Shown here piece by piece: positions 1 through 5,823 of a stretch of DNA of 5,823 nt. The notes beneath the pieces were generated by a model that was given only the letters and a program-made list of their open reading frames with translations, ran no database searches and was not told the DNA's origin. A program made the position numbers and the translations under genes. Each line of letters begins with the position of its first letter. Within the stretch, counting starts at the first letter, position 1. This DNA is from Pseudomonas sp. (GTDB taxonomy: Bacteria > Pseudomonadota > Gammaproteobacteria > Pseudomonadales > Pseudomonadaceae), in the NCBI GenBank assembly GCA_003527165.1, contig DPSI01000557.1, positions 1-5,823 on the forward strand, written 5' to 3'.

Positions 1-457
1 GGTTCTTTGACCAGTCGGCAACCAACAGAAAATGCGGCAGCAGTGCCGATTCACGCCACCATGGGTCCTGCTGTACCGGCGCGAGGCTGAGCAGACCCAC
101 CAGCACCACGATCAACAACCCGCCTCGAGCTGCACCGAATACCATGCCCAGAAAGCGATCCGTGCCGGACAAGCCGGTCACCCGAACCAGTTCCCCGATG
201 AGAAAATTGATCAGCGCGCCTACCAATAAGGTCACGACGAACAGAATCACGCAAGCCGCAATGACTTGAAAGGAAGGAGTACTGATGAACTCGGCAAGAT
301 GGTGGGACAGCGCACCACCGAACATCCAGGCGACAACACCAGCAATGATCCAGGTGAGCAGAGAGAGCGCTTCCTTGACGAAACCGCGCTTCAAACTGAT
401 CAGGCTGGAGATGACCACGACGGCGATAAACGCCCAATCGACCCAGGTGAACGTCAC
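1..457 (-). CDS. cvpA: CvpA family inner-membrane protein (partial, C-terminus beyond the window)
   Basis: This is a small integral inner-membrane protein of the CvpA (colicin V production) family, usually encoded directly before purF; its biochemical role is poorly defined and is linked to envelope functions. The visible part is 152 residues and begins MTFTWVDWAF from a GTG codon. An AGGAAA ribosome-binding site (462-467) lies 4 nt before it. Four hydrophobic segments can be seen at about residues 6-22, 31-50, 64-88 and 102-126. They are followed by a Trp-containing tail (DPWWRESALLPHF), which fits the four-helix family topology. Family signatures are KRGF (23-26), GTDRFLG (98-104) and GAARGG (108-113). 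The reading frame is still open at base 1, so the C-terminal end is missing; purF would be the expected next gene. No ATG start is available, because the conserved N-terminus coincides with the GTG. The identification is confident from the whole sequence. Confidence 0.93.
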   Translation of the reverse strand, partial: MTFTWVDWAFIAVVVISSLISLKRGFVKEALSLLTWIIAGVVAWMFGGALSHHLAEFISTPSFQVIAACVILFVVTLLVGALINFLIGELVRVTGLSGTDRFLGMVFGAARGGLLIVVLVGLLSLAPVQQDPWWRESALLPHFLLVADWSKN

Positions 458-487
458 AGGGTTTCCTGCAAAGGAGAAAGGCGGCGT

Positions 488-516
488 ATTTTAGCAGAGC
501 ACCTGCCAAGGAGTAA
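488..516 (-). promoter_or_regulatory. Candidate extended -10 promoter for cvpA(-purF)
   Basis: On the minus strand, TAAAAT (493-488) matches the sigma-70 -10 hexamer at 5 of 6 positions. It is preceded by TGC, giving the extended -10 form TGnTAAAAT. With 17-nt spacing, the -35 position is TTACTC (516-511), which is weak, as is common for extended -10 promoters. Transcription would begin near 481, leaving a leader of about 25 nt before the cvpA GTG. The position in the 128-nt gap after dedD supports a separate start for cvpA-purF. This is a motif match only. Confidence 0.4.
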
Positions 517-564
517 GCACCGCGAGCTCGCTCTTGCTGGCAGCCGGCTGAGCCACTGGCAGGT
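501..564. repeat. Cluster of inverted repeats between dedD and cvpA
   Basis: The outer arms ACCTGCCA (501-508) and TGGCAGGT (557-564) form a perfect 8-bp inverted repeat. Between them lie two perfect 10-bp palindromes, GCGAGCTCGC (522-531) and CAGCCGGCTG (541-550). On the minus strand this follows the dedD stop and overlaps the weak -35 position of the putative cvpA promoter. No run of U follows on the minus strand, so it is not a canonical intrinsic terminator. It could be an RNA structure, a binding site, or GC-rich coincidence. Confidence 0.45.
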
Positions 565-585
565 CAGCCGTCAGCCGATGCGGAT

Positions 586-1221
586 TCAGCCCTGCTCAGG
601 CTTGAAGCGCACAACGAACCCGTTCAGTTTCTGCTGTCGCTGCAGCTGATCACGCAGACGATTGGCTTCCGCCCGCTCCACCAACGGCCCAACGAAAACA
701 CGATTCATCCCGTCCGCAGTGCGTATATAGGCGTTATAGCCCTGAGAGCGCAGTGTCGCCTGCAGCTTATCGGCATTTTCGCGGCTAGATAGACTGGCCA
801 ACTGCACTGACCAGCTGACCGGAAGGTTGGCCGTATCCAGCCGTTTCTCTTCTGGTGCGGCCTGTGTGGCCGGCGGCGTCTGAACGGTTGCCGGCCCAGG
901 TGTTACGGGAGGCGCCGGCTGTGGTTCGATAGGCGCCGGACTGATGGGAGCTGCAGGCGCCTCAGGCTCGGCTGTCGGTCTCTCCTCCTCGATAATCTCA
1001 AACTCCTCAGGGAAGGGCTCGACCTGCGGCTCCGGAACTTCGACAGGCCGTGTCTCGATCACAGGTGTAGGAGGCGCCTCGGGCATTTGCGGCGCATCCA
1101 CGGCGATCTGCCGGCCGGGGTCTTCACGATTGAACAGCATCGGAACGAATATCACTGCCAGCGCGACAAGCACCAAGGCACCAACGATACGCTGCAACAA
1201 TCCCTTATCCACCAAGACCAT
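586..1221 (-). CDS. dedD: DedD-like SPOR-domain cell division protein
   Basis: This is a single-pass inner-membrane protein with a periplasmic SPOR domain. DedD proteins gather at the septum because SPOR binds peptidoglycan stripped of stem peptides. The 211-residue product has a short cytoplasmic start ([11 protein letters not shown]) and one transmembrane helix at about 12-30. A long linker rich in Pro, Glu and Ala follows at about 45-130, and a C-terminal SPOR domain at about 134-207. The SPOR domain includes WSVQLASLSSRENA near its start and VFVGPLVERAEA near its end. The chosen ATG at 1221 overlaps the end of folC by 17 nt. A strong GGAGGG lies only one base before this ATG, so TTG at 1215 is an alternative; an upstream in-frame TTG at 1248 has no visible ribosome-binding site. 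Its place after folC matches dedD in E. coli. The family is certain, while orthology to E. coli DedD rests on gene order and domain layout. Confidence 0.88.
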   Translation of the reverse strand: MVLVDKGLLQRIVGALVLVALAVIFVPMLFNREDPGRQIAVDAPQMPEAPPTPVIETRPVEVPEPQVEPFPEEFEIIEEERPTAEPEAPAAPISPAPIEPQPAPPVTPGPATVQTPPATQAAPEEKRLDTANLPVSWSVQLASLSSRENADKLQATLRSQGYNAYIRTADGMNRVFVGPLVERAEANRLRDQLQRQQKLNGFVVRFKPEQG

Positions 1222-2509
1222 GCCCTCCACTCGTTGCGTGCCGATCAAGCCAGCTCAGCGCTTCAGCCACACAATAAAAAGATCCGAACAGCAATATCTC
1301 GTCTCCCTCACCAGCCAGATCGCACTGCCGCTCGAGTGCCTGAGAGATACCGGAATAGATAGTGACGCTTGCGGCCCGTTCCATCAATGCCGCGCTTAAT
1401 TCGGTAGCGGAGCGCGAGCGAGGCGTAGCCAATGGCGCAACCGCCCAGGTATCGACAACCGGCAGTAACTCGTCGATCACACCAGCCAGATCCTTGTCAG
1501 CCAGCAAACCGAACACCGCAAACCGGCGACCGGGTCTCGGCTGCAGCTGAAGTTGCCTGGCGAGATAAGCGGCCGCGTGCGGGTTATGCCCGACATCAAG
1601 CAATATCGGCAGTTCACGCCCTTTCCAGTAGATCGTTCGACGGTCCAGACGCCCGGTGACACGTGTATTTCGCAGCGCCTCAATCAGCCGTTCCGGCTGC
1701 CATGACGGCTCGATCAACGCAAACGCCTGCAACGCCAGCGCCGCGTTTTCCAGCGGCAATGTCAGCATCGGCAGATTTCGCAGCTCCAGCGAACGACCGG
1801 CCCCGTCTTTACCATGCCAGTGCCAACAGGCGGTTTCTCTTACCAGATCGAAATCGCGTCCACGCACGAGCAACGGCACTGCGGATTGAACCGCGTCTTC
1901 GAGCATGGATTCTGGTGGCGAGGAATCACCACATACGGCGGGCTTTGCGGAACGGAATATTCCGGCCTTTTCGAACGCCACACTTTCGCGTGTAGTGCCC
2001 AACCATTCGGCATGGTCCAGGCCGATATTGGTAATCACCGCCACGTCGGCATCGACCAGGTTTACCGCATCAAGACGGCCCCCGAGCCCGACCTCCAGCA
2101 CCACGGCGTCCAATGCCTCACGCTCGAAAAGCCAGAAAGCGGCCAGCGTACCCATTTCGAAATAGGTCAGGGACACGGAGCCACGGGCGCGCTCAACCGC
2201 CTCGAATGCCTCGCATAGCGCATCGTCGCTGGCATCGACCCCGTTGAGGCGCACCCGCTCGTTGTAACGCAACAGATGCGGTGAGCTGTAAACGCCCACC
2301 GCTTTGCCCTGGGCGGCGAGGAGCTGCGCGATGAAAGCGCAGGTAGAACCCTTTCCGTTGGTACCGGTGACGGTCACCACCTGAGGGGCCGGGCGCGTGA
2401 GCCCGAGCGTTGTCGCCACCGTGCGGCAGCGATCAAGCCCCATCTCGATGGCGGTAGGATGCAGCTGCTCGAGGTAATCGAGCCAACCCTGCAAGTTCCG
2501 TCGGGTCAT
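1205..2509 (-). CDS. folC: Bifunctional dihydrofolate synthase / folylpolyglutamate synthase
   Basis: FolC is a cytosolic enzyme that joins glutamate to dihydropteroate to make dihydrofolate, then lengthens the polyglutamate tail of reduced folates, using ATP. The 434-residue protein is close to the family norm (about 420-440) and is a Mur-ligase-type fold. It shows the P-loop TGTNGKGST (48-56), YSSPHL (74-79), [12 protein letters not shown] (139-150), ITNIGLDH (159-166) and FEKAGIF (179-185), with the family's usually carbamylated lysine at 181. The C-terminal ligase domain has TGRLD (285-289), DVGHNPHAA (305-313) and [10 protein letters not shown] (407-416). No key motif is missing. The ATG overlaps the accD stop in an ATGA, so translation is probably coupled to accD. 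The 3' end overlaps dedD. Both activities are inferred from the family; proteobacterial FolC is usually bifunctional. Confidence 0.97.
   Translation of the reverse strand: MTRRNLQGWLDYLEQLHPTAIEMGLDRCRTVATTLGLTRPAPQVVTVTGTNGKGSTCAFIAQLLAAQGKAVGVYSSPHLLRYNERVRLNGVDASDDALCEAFEAVERARGSVSLTYFEMGTLAAFWLFEREALDAVVLEVGLGGRLDAVNLVDADVAVITNIGLDHAEWLGTTRESVAFEKAGIFRSAKPAVCGDSSPPESMLEDAVQSAVPLLVRGRDFDLVRETACWHWHGKDGAGRSLELRNLPMLTLPLENAALALQAFALIEPSWQPERLIEALRNTRVTGRLDRRTIYWKGRELPILLDVGHNPHAAAYLARQLQLQPRPGRRFAVFGLLADKDLAGVIDELLPVVDTWAVAPLATPRSRSATELSAALMERAASVTIYSGISQALERQCDLAGEGDEILLFGSFYCVAEALSWLDRHATSGGHGLGG
1223..1228 (-). promoter_or_regulatory. Ribosome-binding site of dedD, inside the end of folC
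   Basis: GGAGGG on the minus strand is a near-perfect anti-16S match within the last codons of folC. From its GGAGG core there are only 2 nt to the ATG at 1221, but 8 nt to TTG at 1215. This site therefore bears directly on which start is used. The DNA serves both as folC coding sequence and as the dedD initiation region. Confidence 0.6.
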
Positions 2510-3399
2510 GCCCCAGCCGTCACCAAAGCAGGCTCCCGGGGCGTTGGCAGCTGCTGCAGCTGAGCCAGCAGGCGCGACAGGCGCGCGCGCAACTCGGCGC
2601 GCGGAATGATCAGGTCGATGGCGCCGTGGTCGAGCAGGAATTCACTGCGCTGGAACCCTTCGGGTAGCTTCTCGCGCACCGTCTGCTCGATCACGCGAGG
2701 GCCGGCAAAGCCGATCAACGCCTTGGGCTCCGCGACGATGACATCGCCCAGCATGGCCAGACTCGCCGATACGCCACCATAAACCGGGTCGGTAAGGACG
2801 GAAATGAACGGCAACCCTTCTTCACGCATCCGAGCCAGCACCGCGGACGTCTTGGCCATTTGCATGAGCGAGATCAGTGCCTCCTGCATCCGGGCACCAC
2901 CGGACGCGGCGAAGCAGACCAGAGGACAGCGCTGCTCAAGCGCGGCATTGGCCGCACGAACGAAGCGCTCTCCGACGATCGCGCCCATGGATCCGCCCAT
3001 GAAAGAGAACTCGAATGCGCAGGCCACGATCGGCATATTCATCAAGGTCCCGCGCATTGCGATCAACGCATCCTTTTCACCGGTCTGCTTTTGCGCCGCG
3101 GAGAGGCGGTCCTTGTACTTCTTGCTGTCGCGAAACTTCAGTCGGTCGACAGGCTCAAGGTCGGCGGCGATCTCTTCGCGCCCATCCTTGTCGAGAAAGA
3201 TGTCCAGACGCGTACGCGCATCGATTCGCATGTGATGCTGACATTTCGGGCAAACATCCAGCGTTTTCTCCAGCTCCGGGCGATACAAGACTGCCTCGCA
3301 CGACGGGCATTTATGCCACAGGCCTTCGGGCACTGAACTTTTCTGCGTTTCCGAGCGCATGATCGAAGGGATCAGCTTGTCTACCAGCCAGTTGCTCAT
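2506..3399 (-). CDS. accD: Acetyl-CoA carboxylase carboxyltransferase subunit beta
   Basis: AccD pairs with AccA in the carboxyltransferase that moves CO2 from carboxybiotin on AccB to acetyl-CoA, giving malonyl-CoA, the committed step of fatty acid synthesis in the cytosol. The 297-residue protein has the N-terminal four-cysteine zinc ribbon (C31, C34, C50, C53; CPSC and CPKC). A crotonase-type carboxyltransferase domain follows, with FSFMGGSMG (131-139), ASGGARMQE (165-173), VYGGVSAS (207-214) and [11 protein letters not shown] (230-240). Its length is close to the E. coli protein (304). The start [12 protein letters not shown] is the usual family start. A GGAG lies 9 nt before the ATG, whereas the in-frame GTG 15 nt upstream overlaps that ribosome-binding site and is unlikely. 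It precedes folC with a 4-nt overlap, as a likely operon. accA, expected elsewhere in the genome, is not in the window. Confidence 0.98.
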   Translation of the reverse strand: MSNWLVDKLIPSIMRSETQKSSVPEGLWHKCPSCEAVLYRPELEKTLDVCPKCQHHMRIDARTRLDIFLDKDGREEIAADLEPVDRLKFRDSKKYKDRLSAAQKQTGEKDALIAMRGTLMNMPIVACAFEFSFMGGSMGAIVGERFVRAANAALEQRCPLVCFAASGGARMQEALISLMQMAKTSAVLARMREEGLPFISVLTDPVYGGVSASLAMLGDVIVAEPKALIGFAGPRVIEQTVREKLPEGFQRSEFLLDHGAIDLIIPRAELRARLSRLLAQLQQLPTPREPALVTAGA

Positions 3400-3408
3400 G
3401 CTTTTATT

Positions 3409-3412
3409 CTCC
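3409..3412 (-). promoter_or_regulatory. Ribosome-binding site that fixes the accD start
   Basis: GGAG on the minus strand lies 9 nt before the ATG at 3399, with an A-rich spacer (AATAAAAGC). The alternative GTG at 3414 would overlap this site, which supports the shorter protein. Confidence 0.65.
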
Positions 3413-3534
3413 ACAGCTTGTCAGTCCCGCGCGTAACGACTGCACGCACCGGCAAAATTCATCGTTGCGACCAGTCTCCAGTTGGAGCTCACTGCGTCGC
3501 GTAGGCGATACCCAAAGGGGCCTGTCGCCGAAAC

Positions 3535-3566
3535 TTGACCCACCGCCGATAACGGACGGGCGTCAA
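3535..3566 (-). other. Imperfect hairpin in the trpF-accD gap
   Basis: In the 222-nt gap between trpF and accD, the minus strand has TTGA and TCAA arms closing a CCC/GGG pairing and an inner CCG-TTAT-CGG hairpin, with small bulges. It begins about 55 nt after the trpF stop and is followed by AGTTTCGG, only three U in a row. It could be a weak terminator or processing structure for trpF mRNA. A second possible stem, GGCGA/TCGCC (3504-3529), follows. I found no convincing promoter for accD elsewhere in the gap. Confidence 0.3.
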
Positions 3567-3621
3567 AGACAGGTCCGCGAATCCAGCGAATGGTAACTGG
3601 ACGGCAATGACCCTCGGTTCG

Positions 3622-4245
3622 TCACATCATCGCTCTTACCAGCCGAACGAATTCCCGCACGCCTTCGGCATCCTTGATGCCCTTGCTCGCCTCTACTCCG
3701 CCGCTAACATCGACGGCGAAGGGCCGCACCTCAGCAATAGCCTGCTGAACATTTTCCGGGGTCAGTCCGCCAGCAAGTATCAGCGGCTTAGCCAGATCGG
3801 TTGGAATCAGCGACCAGTCAAATACCTCGCCCGTCCCACCAGGAACGCCAGCGACAAAGGTATCGAGCAGAATGGCGCTGGCCCCGACATAGCGGGCAGT
3901 TTGCACCCGAATGTCCTCACCTGGTTTGACCCTGAGCGCCTTGTACCATGGGCGGTGAAAACCTTCGCAATCGGCCGGTGTTTCGTCACCGTGGAACTGC
4001 AGCATATCCAGCGGCACGGCATCGAGCGTTTCGTTGAGTTCGCAACGCGATGCATTAACGAACAACCCTACGGTCGTGACGAAAGGTGGCAGCGCGGCAA
4101 TGATAGTACGCGCTTGCTGGATGTTTACCGCCCGCGGACTCTTGGCATAGAACACCAGACCGATCGCATCCGCGCCGGCTTCGGCCGCAACAAGCGCATC
4201 TTCAACCCGGGTGATTCCACATATCTTGCTACGAACGATAGGCAA
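3622..4245 (-). CDS. trpF: Phosphoribosylanthranilate isomerase
   Basis: TrpF carries out the third step of tryptophan synthesis, the Amadori rearrangement of N-(5'-phosphoribosyl)anthranilate to the carboxyphenylamino-deoxyribulose phosphate, in the cytosol. The 207-residue protein is a stand-alone (beta/alpha)8 barrel. KICG carries the catalytic base Cys9, and LLDTF the catalytic acid Asp128; their spacing of 119 residues equals that of Cys7/Asp126 in the Thermotoga enzyme. SPRAV holds Arg38 (Thermotoga Arg36). Phosphate-binding loops are GGTGE (136-140), GGLTPENV (159-166) and DVSGGVE (179-185). I chose TTG at 4245, giving [13 protein letters not shown], because no ATG or GTG fits and the residues encoded further upstream do not look like the family. 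AGGT lies 8 nt before it, inside a palindrome. In pseudomonads trpF is separate from trpC and from the other trp genes, which agrees with this context. Identity is certain; the start is likely. Confidence 0.96.
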   Translation of the reverse strand: MPIVRSKICGITRVEDALVAAEAGADAIGLVFYAKSPRAVNIQQARTIIAALPPFVTTVGLFVNASRCELNETLDAVPLDMLQFHGDETPADCEGFHRPWYKALRVKPGEDIRVQTARYVGASAILLDTFVAGVPGGTGEVFDWSLIPTDLAKPLILAGGLTPENVQQAIAEVRPFAVDVSGGVEASKGIKDAEGVREFVRLVRAMM

Positions 4246-4247
4246 CG

Positions 4248-4259
4248 GCAGGTACCTGC
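4248..4259. repeat. Perfect 12-bp palindrome over the trpF ribosome-binding site
   Basis: GCAGGTACCTGC is identical to its reverse complement. It ends 2 nt before the proposed TTG start of trpF and contains the only Shine-Dalgarno-like AGGT. It could be a dimeric-regulator site, could affect ribosome access, or could be chance. The loopless palindrome would not itself form a stable RNA hairpin, but two transcripts could pair. Confidence 0.5.
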
Positions 4260-4353
4260 GATTGAAGACGCTGGATGGTAACAAAAGCGCCACAGGCTGC
4301 AACCCGCAACGCTCTGTCGGTCGACGCCCGGAGCCACACCTACCTACCCTCTT

Positions 4354-4383
4354 CTGCCTGCCGATTTAGCGGCATCAGGGCAG
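4354..4383 (-). other. Stem-loop spanning the truA stop codon
   Basis: An inner stem TGCCG/CGGCA (4359-4363 with 4370-4374) has a 6-nt loop. An outer CTGCC/GGCAG (4354-4358 with 4379-4383) extends it, with a 4-nt bulge that carries most of the truA stop region. No U-run follows on the minus strand, so a canonical intrinsic terminator is not supported. It may instead stabilise or process the mRNA end before trpF. Confidence 0.4.
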
Positions 4384-5244
4384 CTGATTTCGCACATCCG
4401 GCAGACCAGACAGAAAGTGCGGTCCGACATAGCGTTCAGGCAGCTGGAACTGCTCCGGATAATCCACCTGAACGAGATACAGACCATAGGGATGCGCCGT
4501 CACTCCGCCGGTCCGCCTAACCCGCGACTCCAGCACCTCCCGCGCCCACTCCACCGGTCGCTCGCCCGCACCGATGGTCATCAGCACACCCGCGAAGTTG
4601 CGCACCATATGATGCAAAAAGGCGTTGGCACGAACGTCGATCACGATAAGCCGGCCATACTCTAGCAGCTCCAGATGGTGGATCGTTTTGATCGGCGATT
4701 TCGCCTGGCACTGACGCGCCCGGAAGGCACTGAAATCATGGGTCCCGACGAAGGCCTTGGCCGCTTCACGCATCAGCGCGACATCCAGCGGGCGGTGGTT
4801 CCAGGTCACCTCTTCGGCGAGGTGCGCGGGGCGAATCTGATCGTTGTAGATAACGTAGCGATAGCGGCGCGCCATGGCACTGAAACGCGCGTCGAAGCTC
4901 TTCGGCATCTCCTTGGCCCAAGTCACGCTGATGTCGCCCGGCAGGTTCATGTTCGCACCCATTACCCAAGCGTGCATGGAACGTGTCACTGGCGTATCGA
5001 AATGCACCACCTGGGCGCAGGCATGTACGAGCGCATCTGTACGCCCGGCACAACTCAGCACCACCGGGTGACCACCGGCCACCTTGCTCAATGCGTTTTC
5101 CAGTGAAAGCTGAACAGACGGCACACCATCGCGTTGCCGTTGGAAACCCCGATAACGAGAGCCCTTGTATTCAACCCCGAGGGCGATTCTGAAAACGTCA
5201 GCGGCAGCCGATGGGGCTGCCGCTTCAGATACTGCATCAGTCAT
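4375..5244 (-). CDS. truA: tRNA pseudouridine(38-40) synthase TruA
   Basis: TruA converts uridines 38, 39 and 40 of the anticodon arm of many tRNAs to pseudouridine in the cytosol. The 289-residue protein carries an Ala-rich N-terminal extension of about 16 residues compared with E. coli TruA (270). It then shows VEYKGSRYRGFQRQ (24-37), and CAGRTDALVH (65-74) with the catalytic Asp70 (E. coli Asp60). Further motifs are FDARFSAMARRYRY (117-130), HDFSAFRA (169-176), ANAFLHHMVRNFAG (207-220) and HPYGLYLVQV (251-260). Position 72 is Leu where the family motif RTDAGVH normally has Gly. The ATG lies 2 nt after the fimV stop with no clear ribosome-binding site of its own, so translation may depend on ribosomes finishing fimV. 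fimV-truA is the known pseudomonad order. Identification is certain. Confidence 0.97.
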   Translation of the reverse strand: MTDAVSEAAAPSAAADVFRIALGVEYKGSRYRGFQRQRDGVPSVQLSLENALSKVAGGHPVVLSCAGRTDALVHACAQVVHFDTPVTRSMHAWVMGANMNLPGDISVTWAKEMPKSFDARFSAMARRYRYVIYNDQIRPAHLAEEVTWNHRPLDVALMREAAKAFVGTHDFSAFRARQCQAKSPIKTIHHLELLEYGRLIVIDVRANAFLHHMVRNFAGVLMTIGAGERPVEWAREVLESRVRRTGGVTAHPYGLYLVQVDYPEQFQLPERYVGPHFLSGLPDVRNQLP

Positions 5245-5246
5245 GG

Positions 5247-5823
5247 TCAGGCTAATTTGGCGAGCATCTCGCGCGCCTCTTGCTGTTGGCTGTCGCTACC
5301 CTCGCTCATGACCTCATCGAGGATATCGCGAGCACCTTCCGCATCGCCCATATCGATATAGGCGCGAGCGAGGTCCAGCTTGGTGGTGGTTTCATCGGTA
5401 TCAGAGAAGAAATCGAACTCATCGTCCAGCGCCTCGGATGCCGGCTCGACAGGCTCGATCGCAGCCGTAGGTGCCATCTGAGCTTGATCGAGCGGCTCCC
5501 CCAGGTCTCGCGACAAGTCTTCCAGCTCAGCCCCTATCTCGTCCAATTCAGAGTTGAAGGTTTCAGGGGCGGCTCCTACGGCAGGCTCATCTTCCAGCGA
5601 CAGGTCAAATTCGTCCGGCATGTCAGCGGACTGCTCGGGCTCGGAAAGCTCGAAGTCAAGGTCATCAGCCGGCTCGACCGTCGCGGGCTTCGACGGTTCG
5701 TCTTCGAGGCTCGACATCAGCTCGTCCTCGCCGATAGCAGCTGCCGGTTGGTCGTTGAGATCAAGCGAGAAGTCATCCAGCTCGTCTTCCAGAGATACCT
5801 CGTCCGACCTGGACGAATCCTCC
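5247..5823 (-). CDS. fimV: FimV, type IV pilus / polar hub protein (C-terminal part only)
   Basis: FimV is a large inner-membrane protein with a periplasmic LysM peptidoglycan-binding part and an acidic cytoplasmic part. In Pseudomonas aeruginosa it is needed for type IV pilus assembly, twitching and polar cAMP signalling. Only the last 191 residues are in the window. The frame is open through the right edge, so the first internal Met (5717) is not the start. Residues 1 to about 140 are extremely rich in Asp and Glu, with SLEDE repeated at 10-14, 38-42 and 75-79 and related DEFDLS and DLDFELS units. Residues about 146-191 form the conserved FimV C-terminal module: LDLARAYIDMGDAEGARDIL, then a helix ending AREMLAKLA, TPR-like. 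Identification rests on this module, the acidic region, and the position directly before truA. The LysM domain, transmembrane helix and start lie beyond the window. Confidence 0.92.
   Translation of the reverse strand, partial: EDSSRSDEVSLEDELDDFSLDLNDQPAAAIGEDELMSSLEDEPSKPATVEPADDLDFELSEPEQSADMPDEFDLSLEDEPAVGAAPETFNSELDEIGAELEDLSRDLGEPLDQAQMAPTAAIEPVEPASEALDDEFDFFSDTDETTTKLDLARAYIDMGDAEGARDILDEVMSEGSDSQQQEAREMLAKLA

Noticed and set aside
458..500. A PurR-type operator before cvpA as in E. coli
   Set aside because: No match to the ACGCAAACGTTTGCGT consensus was seen on either strand.
51..509. A minus-strand frame of 152 codons overlapping cvpA
   Set aside because: Its product is Arg- and Cys-rich with no family resemblance, whereas the overlapping frame gives a clear CvpA protein.
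2804..3362. Several plus-strand frames of 115-158 codons inside accD
   Set aside because: They are shadows of accD: Arg-, Ser- and Ala-rich translations without domains, with no independent start signals.
3421..3462. A 13-codon minus-strand open frame just before accD as a leader peptide
   Set aside because: The nearest GGAG is about 13 nt from its ATG, the peptide has no run of a single amino acid typical of attenuators, and no paired terminator/antiterminator is evident.
3607..4281. A 224-codon plus-strand open frame lying antisense to trpF
   Set aside because: It mirrors trpF almost end to end, its translation has no recognisable motif, and such antisense frames are expected in GC-rich coding DNA. 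The trpF frame has all catalytic residues.
4246..4310. A sigma-70 promoter for trpF (TTGCAG, 16 nt, TACCAT on the minus strand)
   Set aside because: Only 3 of 6 and 4 of 6 consensus positions match, which is too weak to report.
5247..5717. The internal ATG at 5717 as the start of a small acidic protein
   Set aside because: The same frame continues open to the window edge with the same acidic composition, so this is the interior of fimV.
1..5823. A mobile element, CRISPR array, toxin-antitoxin or defence system
   Set aside because: All coding space is taken by conserved housekeeping genes in their standard order; no transposase, integrase, spaced direct repeats or foreign-looking island was found.

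Overview
The window is an ordinary chromosomal housekeeping locus of a gammaproteobacterium, almost certainly Pseudomonas in the broad sense. The gene order and the protein sequences fit that genus, and several proteins resemble the stutzeri group, although I cannot fix the species by eye. The DNA is GC-rich with GC-rich third positions, which explains the many long open frames on the opposite strand.

Every gene lies on the minus strand. In the direction of transcription (high to low coordinates) the order is: the C-terminal end of fimV (cut by the right edge), truA, trpF, accD, folC, a dedD-like SPOR-domain gene, and cvpA (cut by the left edge; purF would be expected next). This is the pseudomonad version of the block known in E. 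coli as usg-truA-dedA-accD-folC-dedD-cvpA-purF. Here fimV precedes truA, and trpF sits where E. coli has dedA.

Spacing suggests three or four tightly coupled groups. fimV and truA are 2 nt apart. accD and folC overlap by 4 nt (ATGA), and folC and dedD overlap by 17 nt. Longer gaps occur between truA and trpF (129 nt), trpF and accD (222 nt), and dedD and cvpA (128 nt). These gaps hold the only non-coding structure I found: a hairpin across the truA stop, a perfect 12-bp palindrome over the trpF ribosome-binding region, an imperfect hairpin after trpF, and a cluster of palindromes beside a plausible extended -10 promoter before cvpA.

The products act in separate pathways: tRNA pseudouridylation (TruA), tryptophan synthesis (TrpF), the carboxyltransferase step of fatty acid synthesis (AccD), folate synthesis (FolC), and envelope, division or pilus functions (DedD, CvpA, FimV). 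I see no mobile element, tRNA, rRNA, CRISPR array, phage gene or defence system, and nothing that supports a new biological system. The points below concern start codons, intergenic structures and one unusual residue in TruA.
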